Assembly (NCBI GenBank): GCA_964565645.1
Contig: CAZMFQ010000005.1
Span: forward strand, 1-64,000
Direction: 5' to 3'
DNA from: JAHIQC01 sp964565645
GTDB lineage: Bacteria > Actinomycetota > Coriobacteriia > Anaerosomatales > JAHIQC01
DNA: 64,000 bases
Numbering within the stretch: position 1 is the stretch's first letter; each line of letters opens with the position of its first letter. Below the pieces are notes generated by a model. It saw only the letters and a program-made list of their open reading frames with translations. It did no database searches and was not told the origin of the DNA. Position numbers and translations under genes: made by a program. This document shows positions 20,117 through 31,438 of this stretch, piece after piece.

Positions 20117-21178
20117 CTAACTCGCAGCGTGCTGTCGCAGCCTCTCAAGCCCTTCGGTGATGGCGCGCGCCCTGCGGGAGCCGACGCCGTCGACGCTGTC
20201 GAGCGCAGCCGTGTCCGCGCGAAGTACCTCGGCCAGCGCCCCGAAGCGTTCCACGAGGCGCGCGACCACAGAGACCGGCAGCAACGGGATACGCCGCAAG
20301 ACCCGGAAGCCTCTGGCGGCGACCCGATCCTCCGCGGCATGCGTCTCGGCCGGGAGACCGAGCGTCTGGGCGACGACCGAGGATTCGAGCAACTGCTCGG
20401 GTGTGAGCTTGCCCAGCGCGACCCTGACGGCCGCGGCCTTGCGGGGACCGGGATCCGACGCGTAGTCCCTGATGACGAGCAGATACGCGTCCTCCACCGA
20501 GGCGGTCAATTCCTCGGACTGCAGCCGCACGAGCCGGCCCTCGGTCCCGAGCGCCAGAATGTAGCGTCCCACCTCACGAGACACGCGCAAGACCATCTCG
20601 AACCGACTGATGACCTCCGCCAGGTCACCGAGCGTGACAAGGTCGTCGAACTCCAGGACCGTGAGTCGCTCGAGAACCTCATCGAGCCTCGAGCGATACC
20701 TCTGGAGCGTCTGCAGCGCCTGATTCGCCTTGGCGAGGACCACTTCGATGTCATCGAGGATCACGCGACGTCCGGCCAGATACAGGCTGATGACATCGCG
20801 TCTCTGCGAGATCGAGACGACGAGCGCGCTCGTCTGTCTGCTGACACGCTCGGCCGTCCGGTGGCGCATGCCGGTCTCGGTCGTCGGAAGCTCGGGATCG
20901 GGCACGAGGTGCACGTTGGCCATCCTGATATGCCTGCACTCGGCGTCGAGCAAGATCGCACCGTCCATCTTCGCCAGTTCGAACAACCTCTGGGGCGTGA
21001 AAGGTGTGTCGATCTCGAAGCCGCCGTTGCTCAACTTCGTGACAGCCTGGGTGTCGCCGATCACGATGAGGGCGCCGGTCCGAGCGGAGAGGATGTACTC
21101 CAGCCCCTCGCGGAGTTCGGTGCCCGGCGCGACCTTGGCCAGTTCGGCAATCAGATTCTCCTGCGCCCGAGCATCCAT
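20117..21178 (-). CDS. disA: Diadenylate cyclase DisA (c-di-AMP synthase, DNA integrity scanning)
   Basis: 353 residues from ATG 21178, with GGGGAG six bases upstream (the ATG at 21190 overlaps it). The DAC domain has the catalytic D72-G73-A74 (KMDGAILLDAE) and R105-H106-R107 (TGMRHRTAERVS). A helical linker and a C-terminal helix-hairpin-helix (VDGVGSRRARAITEGLERL) complete the DisA architecture. It makes c-di-AMP from two ATP and slows when bound to branched DNA. It lies 69 bp after radA; RadA is a known DisA partner in Bacillus. Confidence 0.96.
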   Translation of the reverse strand: MDARAQENLIAELAKVAPGTELREGLEYILSARTGALIVIGDTQAVTKLSNGGFEIDTPFTPQRLFELAKMDGAILLDAECRHIRMANVHLVPDPELPTTETGMRHRTAERVSRQTSALVVSISQRRDVISLYLAGRRVILDDIEVVLAKANQALQTLQRYRSRLDEVLERLTVLEFDDLVTLGDLAEVISRFEMVLRVSREVGRYILALGTEGRLVRLQSEELTASVEDAYLLVIRDYASDPGPRKAAAVRVALGKLTPEQLLESSVVAQTLGLPAETHAAEDRVAARGFRVLRRIPLLPVSVVARLVERFGALAEVLRADTAALDSVDGVGSRRARAITEGLERLRQHAAS

Positions 21179-21259
21179 CGCACTCCCCATGGTCGACCGT
21201 CTTTCCCCGATTCTGCCAGAAACGCACGGCTCGCGTCAGGTAAGAGGATATGCCCCGAA

Positions 21260-22609
21260 TCAGCGCTGCTGCGTCACGAAGGCGGCCAGACCGCTCACGG
21301 TGTCATGCGCAAGCACCTGGACACCCTCGACCCCGCCGGCCGATACCGGAACCACGGCCGCTGCTCGAACAAGCCCCTGGCGACCGGCTTCGCGCAAGCG
21401 AGCCTCCGCATGCGCCACCGTCCGGATCTTGCCCGTCAGCCCGATCTCGCCGAATGCGGCCAGGTCACCGGGGAGGGCCACGTTGGTTCGAGCGGATATG
21501 AGGGCGAGCGCGAGAGGTACGTCGACGGCGGGCTCCGAGACCCGCACGCCGCCCGCGACCGAGACGTAAACATCATGACCCGCGAATGAGACCTCCGCAC
21601 GGCGTTCGAGGACCGCCACGACCTGCAGGAGGCGTGCGGCATCGACGCCTGTCGCAAGCCGTCGGGGCACCTGAAGGTAGCTGGGGGTCACAAGCGCCTG
21701 CACCTCGAGTAGAAGCGGACGCGAGCCCTCCATCGCGGCCATGACACATGATCCCGAAGCGGCGCTACCGCGTTCGCCGAGGAGCAGTTCGGACGGGTTG
21801 GATACACCGCGCAGGCCGGCCTCCCCCATCTCGAAGATGCCGATCTCGGACGACGATCCGAAGCGGTTCTTGACACTGCGGACCACCCGGAACGCGTGGT
21901 CCCTGTCGCCCTCGAAGTACAGCACGGTGTCGACCATGTGCTCCAGCACGCGAGGTCCCGCTATCGCTCCGTCCTTGGTCACGTGGCCGACGATGATCGT
22001 CGTGATCCCCATGTCCTTGGCGATCCGCATCAGGCGGGCCGTAGCCGCGCGTACCTGTCCCACGCTCCCGGCCGCTCCCGCAAGGTCGGGGTCGAACACG
22101 GTCTGTATGGAGTCGACGACCAGCAGGTCAGGGTTCAGGCGAGTGGCGATCTCCTGAACGTGCGCGACATCCACCTCCGAGAGCAGCGAGATCGAGGACC
22201 CGGCGATGCCGAGCCGTCGTGCGCGCATCCCGATCTGCTCCGGCGATTCCTCGCCGCACACATACAACACGCTCCTGCCCGCGTCAGCGATGGAGCCGGC
22301 CGCCTGCAGCAGCAAGGTCGACTTGCCGATCCCAGGCTCACCACCGAGCAGGACGAGTGAACCCGGAACCAGTCCGCCGCCGAGTACTCTGTCGAGCTCG
22401 TCGACACCGGTCGCTGTCCGCTCGTGCACGATCGTCGTCGTGTCGGCGAGCGGCACAGGGTCGCGGCGGGGAACCGAATGTGCGGGAGCCGCGGCCTCGA
22501 TCTCCTCGACATAGGTACCGTACTCGGAACACTCCGGACAACGGCCTATCCACTTGGGCGCGGATGCCCCGCACTGCTGACAGCGCCATACGGTCCGGAC
22601 GCGCGCCAT
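21260..22609 (-). CDS. radA: DNA repair protein RadA (Sms)
   Basis: 449 residues. The N-terminal C4 zinc finger (CQQC ... CPEC) is followed by a RecA-like ATPase with Walker A GEPGIGKST and the RadA-specific KNRFG motif, and by a C-terminal Lon-protease-like domain (GGVRVSEPAVDVPLALALIS). It is a helicase-like factor for branch migration during recombination. It lies 6 bp downstream of clpC and upstream of disA, the order conserved in Gram-positive bacteria. Confidence 0.96.
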   Translation of the reverse strand: MARVRTVWRCQQCGASAPKWIGRCPECSEYGTYVEEIEAAAPAHSVPRRDPVPLADTTTIVHERTATGVDELDRVLGGGLVPGSLVLLGGEPGIGKSTLLLQAAGSIADAGRSVLYVCGEESPEQIGMRARRLGIAGSSISLLSEVDVAHVQEIATRLNPDLLVVDSIQTVFDPDLAGAAGSVGQVRAATARLMRIAKDMGITTIIVGHVTKDGAIAGPRVLEHMVDTVLYFEGDRDHAFRVVRSVKNRFGSSSEIGIFEMGEAGLRGVSNPSELLLGERGSAASGSCVMAAMEGSRPLLLEVQALVTPSYLQVPRRLATGVDAARLLQVVAVLERRAEVSFAGHDVYVSVAGGVRVSEPAVDVPLALALISARTNVALPGDLAAFGEIGLTGKIRTVAHAEARLREAGRQGLVRAAAVVPVSAGGVEGVQVLAHDTVSGLAAFVTQQR

Positions 22610-22615
22610 GCCGAA

Positions 22616-25165
<2,550 letters not shown>

Positions 25166-25284
25166 GGAGCGCTCCTCACGTAAGCGGTGCGCGACCGCAG
25201 ATGTTCCCTCGGATGGATACCAGTATACCCGCACGGGCCGACAGCGGGTCGTGAACGAGTGTGAGCAAGCGGAGTGCCATCGGA

Positions 25285-25305
25285 TGTGAGTGCGAGCGAC
25301 TCAAA
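25285..25305 (-). promoter_or_regulatory. Candidate HAIR element (HspR-type operator) upstream of clpC
   Basis: An imperfect inverted repeat TGTGAGT-N7-ACTCAAA matches 11 of 14 positions of the actinobacterial HAIR consensus CTTGAGT-N7-ACTCAAG. It lies about 120 bases upstream of the clpC start, with a TATACT -10-like hexamer at 25227-25222 between them. No good -35 was found, so the promoter geometry is unproved. Confidence 0.4.
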
Positions 25306-25340
25306 TCCCAGCGAAACGGCGCCCCATACTCGGGTACCGG

Positions 25341-26840
25341 TCAGGCCTCCGGGCGCATCTGGGGGAAGAGCAGGACGTCGCGGATCGACGCGCTGTCGGT
25401 GAGCAGCATGACGAGTCGGTCGATCCCGATCCCCAGGCCGCCGGCGGGCGGCATCCCGTACTCCTGCGCGCGGAGGTAGTCGCCGTCGACGTGCATGGCC
25501 TCCTCGTCACCGGCATCCTTGGCGGCAGCCTGCGCCTCGAACCTCGCCCGCTGGTCGATCGGATCGACGAGTTCGGAGAATGCGTTGGCGAACTCCCGCC
25601 CGGTGATGATGAGTTCGAAACGATCGGTCAGATCGGGGTCGGCGTCGTTGCGGCGAGCCAGTGGTGAGGTCTCAGCGGGGTACATCGTGACGAACGTCGG
25701 CTGGATCAACGTGTGCTCGACGAGCTTCTCGAACAACTCGTTCAGCATCTTGCCCGGACCCCAGCCGCTCTCGACCTCGATGCCGTGCCGGTCGCATAGG
25801 GCTGTGAGTTCCTCGGGGTCCGTGTGCACGTCGATATCCACGCCGGCGGCCTCACTCGTCAGCGCCGACATGGTCGCGACGCGCCACGGGGCCTTCAGCG
25901 AGACCTCGGTGCCCTGGTACTGCAGGTCGAGCGTGCCGAGGACCTCCTCGGCGACCCGGACGACGAGTGACTCGGTCAACTCGCGCATGGTCTCCATGTT
26001 GCCGAACGCATGGTAGGCCTCAAGCATGGTGAACTCGGGATTGTGCCGCGGCGACATCCCCTCGTTGCGGAACGAGCGATTGATCTCATAGACCCGCTCG
26101 AAGCCGCCGACGAGGAGGCGCTTGAGGTAGAGCTCCGGAGCGATGCGGAGATACAACGGCATATCCAGAGCGTTGTGATGTGTGATGAACGGTCGAGCAG
26201 TGGCGCCACCCGGGATGGGGTGGAGCATGGGCGTCTCGACCTCGAGATAGCCGCGCTCCTCCATGAAGCGCCGTATCGCAGCGATGACCCTGAAACGGGC
26301 CTCGAACACCGAGCGCACCTCGGGATTGGCGATGAGATCGACATACCGCTGCCGGTAGCGGGTCTCCGTGTCACTGAGGCCGTGATACTTCTCCGGAAGG
26401 GGGCGCAGTGATTTCGAGAGCAGCACGACGCGGTCCGGCTGGACGGACAGTTCGCCACGGCGGGTCCGCAAGACCGTCCCCGTGGCTCCCACCCAGTCAC
26501 CGAGATCCAAGGCGCGGATCGCCTCGAAGGCTTCCTCGCCGACCACATTGATCCGGCAGAAGAGCTGCAGGTCACCGGTGGCGTCACGGAGGACCAGGAA
26601 CGCGACCTTGCCCTGATCGCGCTTGGCGACGAGACGCCCAGCCACGCTCACGCGATCCTGCGTCTCCTGCCCCGGCTCAAGCGTCACATACGCCTCTTCG
26701 AGTCGGGCGGCGCGTGCGTCGACGTCCCACGAATCGAGATACGGCTGCTCGCCGGCAGCACGGATGGCATCCAAACGGGCGCGGCGGACCGCGAAGGGGT
26801 CGTCCTCCGGGATCTGAGCGCCGATGGGCTCCTCGGCCAT
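25341..26840 (-). CDS. lysS: Lysyl-tRNA synthetase, class II
   Basis: 499 residues. The N-terminal OB-fold anticodon-binding domain is followed by a class II core: motif 1 around RYRQRYVDLIANPEVR and EVETPMLHPIPGGATARPF, motif 2 FRNEGMSPRHNPEFTMLE, and motif 3 GLGIGIDRLVML. It is in the position of Bacillus lysS, next to the clp cluster, and lies 4 bp downstream of greA, so the two are probably co-transcribed. Confidence 0.96.
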   Translation of the reverse strand: MAEEPIGAQIPEDDPFAVRRARLDAIRAAGEQPYLDSWDVDARAARLEEAYVTLEPGQETQDRVSVAGRLVAKRDQGKVAFLVLRDATGDLQLFCRINVVGEEAFEAIRALDLGDWVGATGTVLRTRRGELSVQPDRVVLLSKSLRPLPEKYHGLSDTETRYRQRYVDLIANPEVRSVFEARFRVIAAIRRFMEERGYLEVETPMLHPIPGGATARPFITHHNALDMPLYLRIAPELYLKRLLVGGFERVYEINRSFRNEGMSPRHNPEFTMLEAYHAFGNMETMRELTESLVVRVAEEVLGTLDLQYQGTEVSLKAPWRVATMSALTSEAAGVDIDVHTDPEELTALCDRHGIEVESGWGPGKMLNELFEKLVEHTLIQPTFVTMYPAETSPLARRNDADPDLTDRFELIITGREFANAFSELVDPIDQRARFEAQAAAKDAGDEEAMHVDGDYLRAQEYGMPPAGGLGIGIDRLVMLLTDSASIRDVLLFPQMRPEA

Positions 26841-26844
26841 TCCG

Positions 26845-27318
26845 CTACCGCTTGATGGAGAGGATGACGTACTCGAGGAGACTGCCGCGCGGCGTGGGGA
26901 CCTTGACGGTGTCGCCCTTCTTGTGGCCGAGGATGGCCTGACCGACGGGCGACTCGTTGCTGATCTTGTCGTGTGTGGGGTCGGCTTCCGCGGAGCCCAC
27001 GACCTGATAGAGATGCACCTCGCCGGTCTCGGCGTCCTGCAACTCCACCTTCGAGCCGAGGGTGACCTTGTCGCTCTTCTTGGGCGACTCGATGATGGTC
27101 GCGTGAGCCAGGATCACGTTGATCTCCGCGATGCGGCTTTCCACCCAGGCCTGCTCGTTCTTGGCGTCATCGTACTCGGAGTTCTCCGAGATGTCGCCGA
27201 ACTCCTTGGCCTCCTTGATCCGCTCCCCGACCTCACGTCGACGCACGGTCTCAAGATGATGCAGCTCCTCTTCGAGCTTGGTCTGGCCTTCGGATGTGAG
27301 CGCGACTTCCTTCTGCAT
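26845..27318 (-). CDS. greA: Transcription elongation factor GreA
   Basis: 157 residues from ATG 27318 (MQKEVALTSEGQTKLEEEL) with GGGAG upstream. The N-terminal antiparallel coiled coil carries the acidic tip GDISENSEYDDAKNEQ, which reactivates backtracked polymerase, followed by an FKBP-like domain with SNESPVGQAILGHKKGD. It is directly followed by lysS. Confidence 0.96.
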   Translation of the reverse strand: MQKEVALTSEGQTKLEEELHHLETVRRREVGERIKEAKEFGDISENSEYDDAKNEQAWVESRIAEINVILAHATIIESPKKSDKVTLGSKVELQDAETGEVHLYQVVGSAEADPTHDKISNESPVGQAILGHKKGDTVKVPTPRGSLLEYVILSIKR

Positions 27319-27380
27319 ACACGGACTCCCGGTGTGACGGCCGCGGACGCATGAATCGGTCACGGCCTTGGGCTAGCGGA

Positions 27381-27403
27381 CGGGCTGCCACAGGGGCAGC
27401 CCG
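27381..27403 (-). terminator. Hairpin between tatA and greA
   Basis: A 9-bp stem CGGGCTGCC/GGCAGCCCG with a short loop lies about 60 bases after the tatA stop. No U-tract follows, so this is only a possible terminator. Confidence 0.4.
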
Positions 27404-27462
27404 GAAATGTCCACGAAAGTATAACCGAAATCCCCGGGCGCACAAGTCGCACCCGAAGGAGT

Positions 27463-27672
27463 CTACTCCTCGTCGGCTTCGTCCTTCTTGGCTTCCGCCT
27501 TGGCGTCGGCCTTCGGAGTCTCTTCGTCCTCACCGTCGACGCCATCACGGATGGCCTTGACGGTCTTGCCGATCGACTTGCCGAGCTGAGGAAGGCGCTT
27601 GGGCCCGAACAGCAGGAGCAGAGCCGCCACGATGAGGCCCAACTCCATGGGACCCAGACCGAATATGCGCAT
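27463..27672 (-). CDS. tatA: Sec-independent (Tat) translocase subunit TatA/E
   Basis: 69 residues from ATG 27672 with AAGGAGAGG upstream; the longer frame to 27744 lacks family similarity. One membrane helix (GPMELGLIVAALLLLFG) is followed by the hallmark FGPKRLPQLGKSIGKT amphipathic helix and an acidic/lysine-rich tail. It forms the twin-arginine pore. tatB/tatC are not in the window. It lies 107 bp after rex, a neighbourhood common in actinobacteria and clostridia. Confidence 0.93.
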   Translation of the reverse strand: MRIFGLGPMELGLIVAALLLLFGPKRLPQLGKSIGKTVKAIRDGVDGEDEETPKADAKAEAKKDEADEE

Positions 27673-27779
27673 CAGATTCCTCTCCTTCCGAGAACTCACC
27701 AAAAGACTTCCATCGGCCGTATCGACCGACTGAACACGATTCATGGCCAGATAGACCGTGGGCTAGCGTACCACCATGC

Positions 27780-28433
27780 TCAGACGTGTGCCACGCCCTG
27801 CGTCCGAGACAGGTAGTACAGGGTGTGCAGCAACTCCCGCACCGGGTCGGTATTGTGCAACGTCACGCCGTCAGACACCCGAACCATGCTGGCCGAGTAG
27901 TTGAGGATCACGCGGATCCCTGCCCGGCACATCTCATCGGCGACGTCTTGCGCCGCCTCGGGCGGCACGGCGATGACTCCGATCCGGATCTGCTGCTCGC
28001 GGACGATGCGCTCGAGCTGGAACGTGTCCTTCACGAGGAGGTCGCCTATCCTCGTCCCGATCTTGTCGGGGTTGTTGTCGAAAATGGCCGCCACGACGAA
28101 GCCTCGCGCGCGAAGGCCGCTGTACGAAGCGACGGCGGAGCCGAGGTTACCGGCACCCACGATCACGATGCGATGGGTGTGATCGGAGCCCAGGATCGAC
28201 TGGATCTTGTCTATGAGGACGACGATCTCGTAGCCGACCCCGCGCTTGCCGAACGACCCGAAGTGCGTGAGGTCCCGGCGGATCTGCGCGGGGTTGATGT
28301 CAGTGAGCTCTCCGAGACGCGCTGAGGACACGGTATAGCACCCGTCTTGGCGCAACTGGATCAGTACGCTCAGGTAAGCCGGAAGGCGCTCTATGACGCC
28401 CTCAGGGATACGGTCTGTGTCGATCGAAGTCAC
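27780..28433 (-). CDS. rex: Redox-sensing transcriptional repressor Rex
   Basis: 217 residues from GTG 28433. The N-terminal winged helix (VSSARLGELTDINPAQIRRDLTHFG) is followed by a Rossmann domain with GAGNLGSAV for NAD(H) and the conserved FDNNPDKIG. Rex releases DNA when the NADH/NAD ratio rises and typically controls fermentative and respiratory genes. The promoter overlaps a Rex-like palindrome, which suggests autoregulation. Confidence 0.95.
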   Translation of the reverse strand: MTSIDTDRIPEGVIERLPAYLSVLIQLRQDGCYTVSSARLGELTDINPAQIRRDLTHFGSFGKRGVGYEIVVLIDKIQSILGSDHTHRIVIVGAGNLGSAVASYSGLRARGFVVAAIFDNNPDKIGTRIGDLLVKDTFQLERIVREQQIRIGVIAVPPEAAQDVADEMCRAGIRVILNYSASMVRVSDGVTLHNTDPVRELLHTLYYLSRTQGVAHV

Positions 28434-28466
28434 ACGAGGTCCAGACTGCCGGGAAAGGACGCCTCA

Positions 28467-28495
28467 ATCGTAACAATAGTTACAAGGTGTTACAA
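28467..28495 (-). promoter_or_regulatory. rex promoter with overlapping Rex-like operator
   Basis: Minus strand -35 TTGTAA (28495-28490), 17-base spacer, -10 TACGAT (28472-28467). Within it lies the palindrome TTGTAAC-TATT-GTTACGA (28485-28468), similar to Rex operators of the TTGTTAA-N4-TTAACAA type. The half-site TTGTAAC occurs a second time at 28495-28489. Confidence 0.6.
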
Positions 28496-28587
28496 GCGAA
28501 ATACGAGCGATCAGGCGTCCCAGCCGTTGCCAGAACGCGGGGTGTCTGTACCGCCGCAGCACGCTGGCCGGCCGATTCGGCGCCGAC

Positions 28588-29382
28588 CTAGAACGCCGCC
28601 CCATCGAGAGCCGATGCGCAGGCGCACTCACGCACGCCGGGCAGCGCCGGGATGACCGCATACAAGAGGTCCTTGACCTTCTGGTTGTTCTCGTTGAACA
28701 CCCTGACGACCTCGTCGTTCGTGACTGGAACGGCGCCTTCTGCACCCGCATCGTGATCGGTGATGAGTGAGATGTTGCAGTAGCAGATCTCCAACTCGCG
28801 CGCCAGATAGCACTCGGGATACTGGGTCATGTTGATCACTTCCCAGCCTTGGGCGGCAAACCACTGGGATTCTGCCCGGGTCGAGAAGCGCGGGCCCTGG
28901 ATCACCACGACAGTCCCACGAGGATGGACCGTGATGCCCAACTCCTTCGACTTCTCGACGGCGATCTCACGCATGACGGGACAGTAGGGGTCCGCAGCCG
29001 ATACGTGCGTGGTGATAGGGCCGTCGTAGAACGTGTCCTTGCGACCCCAGGTCCGATCCACGAACTGGTCGCAGATCACGAAGTGCCCGGGCTCAACGTG
29101 GGCCTGCAGGGAGCCGCACGCATTGGGACCGATTATCTGGCTGACACCCAGATCCTTCATGGCCCACAGGTTCGCCCGGTAGTTGATCATGTGCGGAGGC
29201 AGCGAGTGGTCCTTCCCGTGACGCGGGAGGAAAGCGACCGTCCTGCCTCCGATCTCACCCAGCATGACCGGCGAAGACGGTGCGCCGAACGGGGTGTTGA
29301 CCTTGTGCTCACGAGGATTGTCCAGCAACTCGTAGAAGCCGCTGCCACCGAACACACCGATCTCCGCCCGCAATCCGCTCAT
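28588..29382 (-). CDS. mtnP: S-methyl-5'-thioadenosine/thioinosine phosphorylase
   Basis: 264 residues of the PNP/MTAP family. Phosphate site GGSGFYELL and RHG (FLPRHGKDHSLPPH), sugar/base site INMTQYPECYLARELEICY and TDHDAGAEG. It cleaves methylthioadenosine (or thioinosine) with phosphate, recycling the by-product of polyamine and quorum metabolites. Whether adenosine or inosine is preferred cannot be read by eye. It lies near a SAM hydroxide adenosyltransferase gene, so both may serve SAM-derived nucleoside turnover. Confidence 0.9.
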   Translation of the reverse strand: MSGLRAEIGVFGGSGFYELLDNPREHKVNTPFGAPSSPVMLGEIGGRTVAFLPRHGKDHSLPPHMINYRANLWAMKDLGVSQIIGPNACGSLQAHVEPGHFVICDQFVDRTWGRKDTFYDGPITTHVSAADPYCPVMREIAVEKSKELGITVHPRGTVVVIQGPRFSTRAESQWFAAQGWEVINMTQYPECYLARELEICYCNISLITDHDAGAEGAVPVTNDEVVRVFNENNQKVKDLLYAVIPALPGVRECACASALDGAAF

Positions 29383-29452
29383 CGCACTGTCTCCTCATGT
29401 CTCGTCGTCGCGTTGTACCGCACGATTGTAGAGTATCCGATTCGACGCTCCC

Positions 29453-30457
29453 CTAAGCCGGAAGACGGATATGGGCGTCGTCCTCGGTGATCCTGCTCGG
29501 TCGATCATCCTCTATCGCACTGGGCGCGTAGAGGGGTCGGCGGAAGAGGTTCTGCGCATCCGTCCAACGCTCATCCAGCACGGATGCACGAGACGTGAGG
29601 TCGATGAACCCGGCGGCCTTGGCATCAAGATTGTCGGCGTGATGAAGGAGGAGCGCCTCGATCGTGGAGGGACGCTTGGGCGATCCCCACTCGAACTCCC
29701 CGTGGTGCGCCAGCATCGCGTGCGACAACCGCGCCAGCAACGGGGGCCGAACGGTAGAGCGCATCCCCTCGACAGCGCGCCGGAGCCGACGATCGCCAAG
29801 CACGACATGTCCGACCAAGCGACCTTCGTCCGTGTACTCGATGCCTGTGCCCCATGACAACTCATCGACCTTTCCGATGTCATGCAGGAGTGCAGACGTC
29901 AACAACAGGTCACGGTCCACCTGGGGGTACCGTTCGGCCAGATCGAGGCATATCCCCGCAACAGACGCCGAATGCAGTATCAGGCCGCCGAGGTGCGCGT
30001 GGTGATTGGCCTGTGCGCCGGGACACTCCGCGAAGCGCTCGAAGAAGTGCCTGTCCCCGAACACGGCTTTGAGCACTGCCCTGAGCTCCCGGGAAGTTAC
30101 GCGCGCAGCCAGCACCTTGAACTGCGCAGCCGCACTCTCCCGATCCACGCCCCCGTTATCGACCATGTCGGCCGGGTCATGCGTCCGCGCCGGGGACATC
30201 GCATCCACTGAGATCCGCCGAGCGCCTCTGTAGCTCGTGACGATACCGCTGACGCGCACAACCGAACCTGCCGGACACGATGCGGCGAAGGCGCCTGGAC
30301 GGAACCACACTCCAGGAATGGAGCCTGACCTGTCCCCCAGTTCGAGCGACAAGTACGCTTCCCCGGACCGCGTCGCGCGCATCTCTTTGGAGCGCAAGAC
30401 GAACGAGCTCTCGACGCGAACGCCTTCTGACAGACCATTCACAAACTGCGACTTCAT
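29453..30457 (-). CDS. OB-fold/HD-domain 3'-5' exoribonuclease, YhaM-like
   Basis: 334 residues from ATG 30457 (MKSQFVNGLSEG), GGAGG eight bases before. The N-terminal OB-fold (SYLSLELGDRSGSIPGVWF-like strands) is followed by an HD metal-dependent phosphohydrolase domain: HHAHLGGLILHSASV, LLTSALLHDIGKVDEL with the HD pair, and AHHGEFEWGSPKRPSTIEA. This architecture and size match YhaM/CBF1 nucleases of Gram-positive bacteria, which trim RNA or DNA 3' ends. Confidence 0.88.
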   Translation of the reverse strand: MKSQFVNGLSEGVRVESSFVLRSKEMRATRSGEAYLSLELGDRSGSIPGVWFRPGAFAASCPAGSVVRVSGIVTSYRGARRISVDAMSPARTHDPADMVDNGGVDRESAAAQFKVLAARVTSRELRAVLKAVFGDRHFFERFAECPGAQANHHAHLGGLILHSASVAGICLDLAERYPQVDRDLLLTSALLHDIGKVDELSWGTGIEYTDEGRLVGHVVLGDRRLRRAVEGMRSTVRPPLLARLSHAMLAHHGEFEWGSPKRPSTIEALLLHHADNLDAKAAGFIDLTSRASVLDERWTDAQNLFRRPLYAPSAIEDDRPSRITEDDAHIRLPA

Positions 30458-30510
30458 CTCAGACGCCTCCACTACTCGGCTGAGCCCAGCCTACCCGGAG
30501 GCACTGACAT

Positions 30511-31320
30511 CTACGTCGGGAACCGCAGTCTCACGCTGGCTGCTGGAGCGAGTCCGTATCTCTCGGCGGCACTGCCGTCACGGATTGCCAGCGTCAGCCA
30601 GCCGGACGAATCCCACAGGACGAGCGGCTCATCGCGCGGAACATCCGAGTAGGTGGACGCCAAAGGAAGCATGAGCGCCACATGGCCGAAAGAAACCTCC
30701 AGCTGACTCGAACCGCGCCTGCCGATCCGGGCAAGGTCGATCGGCGTGACCGTGAGTCTGACGGAACCGAACCTGTCGACATCGACCACCTCGCACACGA
30801 GGGAGTCACCATCCAACACGGCGCCGTCGAAAGGTGCACGAACCAGCGAAGCGGGCTCCACGGCCTCACCGATCTCAGCGGGAGAACCGCCGCTGGCGAT
30901 GTGGACCGCTGCCGGCGCGAGCACATCCCTGGCGTGGAAGGTCGGAGACGGCTCGGGCAGCCCGAGAACTGCGGCATCGATGGCCCACACCCGCTCGACA
31001 CCTCCCGCGCGCGCTGCCGCCGGCAAGAGCACCCCGTTGTCGGGGCCCACCAGGAACGCACCGCCCCTGGATGCTATGCATATGTCGTCTCTTGCACCTC
31101 CGACCCCCGGATCGACGACGACCAGATGAACGGCATCCGGGATCTGCGACACAGCGGCGGCGGCAACCGCCGCACCCTTGCGTATGTCGAACGGTGGCAC
31201 CTGATGGGACATATCGACGATGTCGACACCCGGCGCCCTGCGAAGCATGATCGCATGACAGACGCCGACCCATGCGTCATCAAGCCCGAAGTCTGAGACG
31301 AAGCAGACCATCCGATGCAT
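30511..31320 (-). CDS. SAM hydroxide adenosyltransferase (DUF62 / SAM_adeno_trans family)
   Basis: 269 residues. The N-terminal FVSDFGLDDAWVGVCHA with D10 and the VVVDPGVGGARDDI motif are signatures of the DUF62 family, whose members hydrolyse SAM to adenosine and methionine; halogenases of this fold carry an extra loop not evident here. PDNGVLLPAA and the C-terminal beta-barrel with VDRFGSVRL are also typical. It lies 53 bp upstream of the YhaM-like gene on the same strand. Confidence 0.9.
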   Translation of the reverse strand: MHRMVCFVSDFGLDDAWVGVCHAIMLRRAPGVDIVDMSHQVPPFDIRKGAAVAAAAVSQIPDAVHLVVVDPGVGGARDDICIASRGGAFLVGPDNGVLLPAAARAGGVERVWAIDAAVLGLPEPSPTFHARDVLAPAAVHIASGGSPAEIGEAVEPASLVRAPFDGAVLDGDSLVCEVVDVDRFGSVRLTVTPIDLARIGRRGSSQLEVSFGHVALMLPLASTYSDVPRDEPLVLWDSSGWLTLAIRDGSAAERYGLAPAASVRLRFPT

Positions 31321-31438
31321 GAGGATCCTTTCTGCGCGGTGTCACCACTGAGAATGGTTCCCCAAAGCGTCTCCCATGCCCCGAGGGGCCGGCTTCCGCT
31401 ACCATATGGACATACTCATCCTGCAGAAGGGCGCCACG

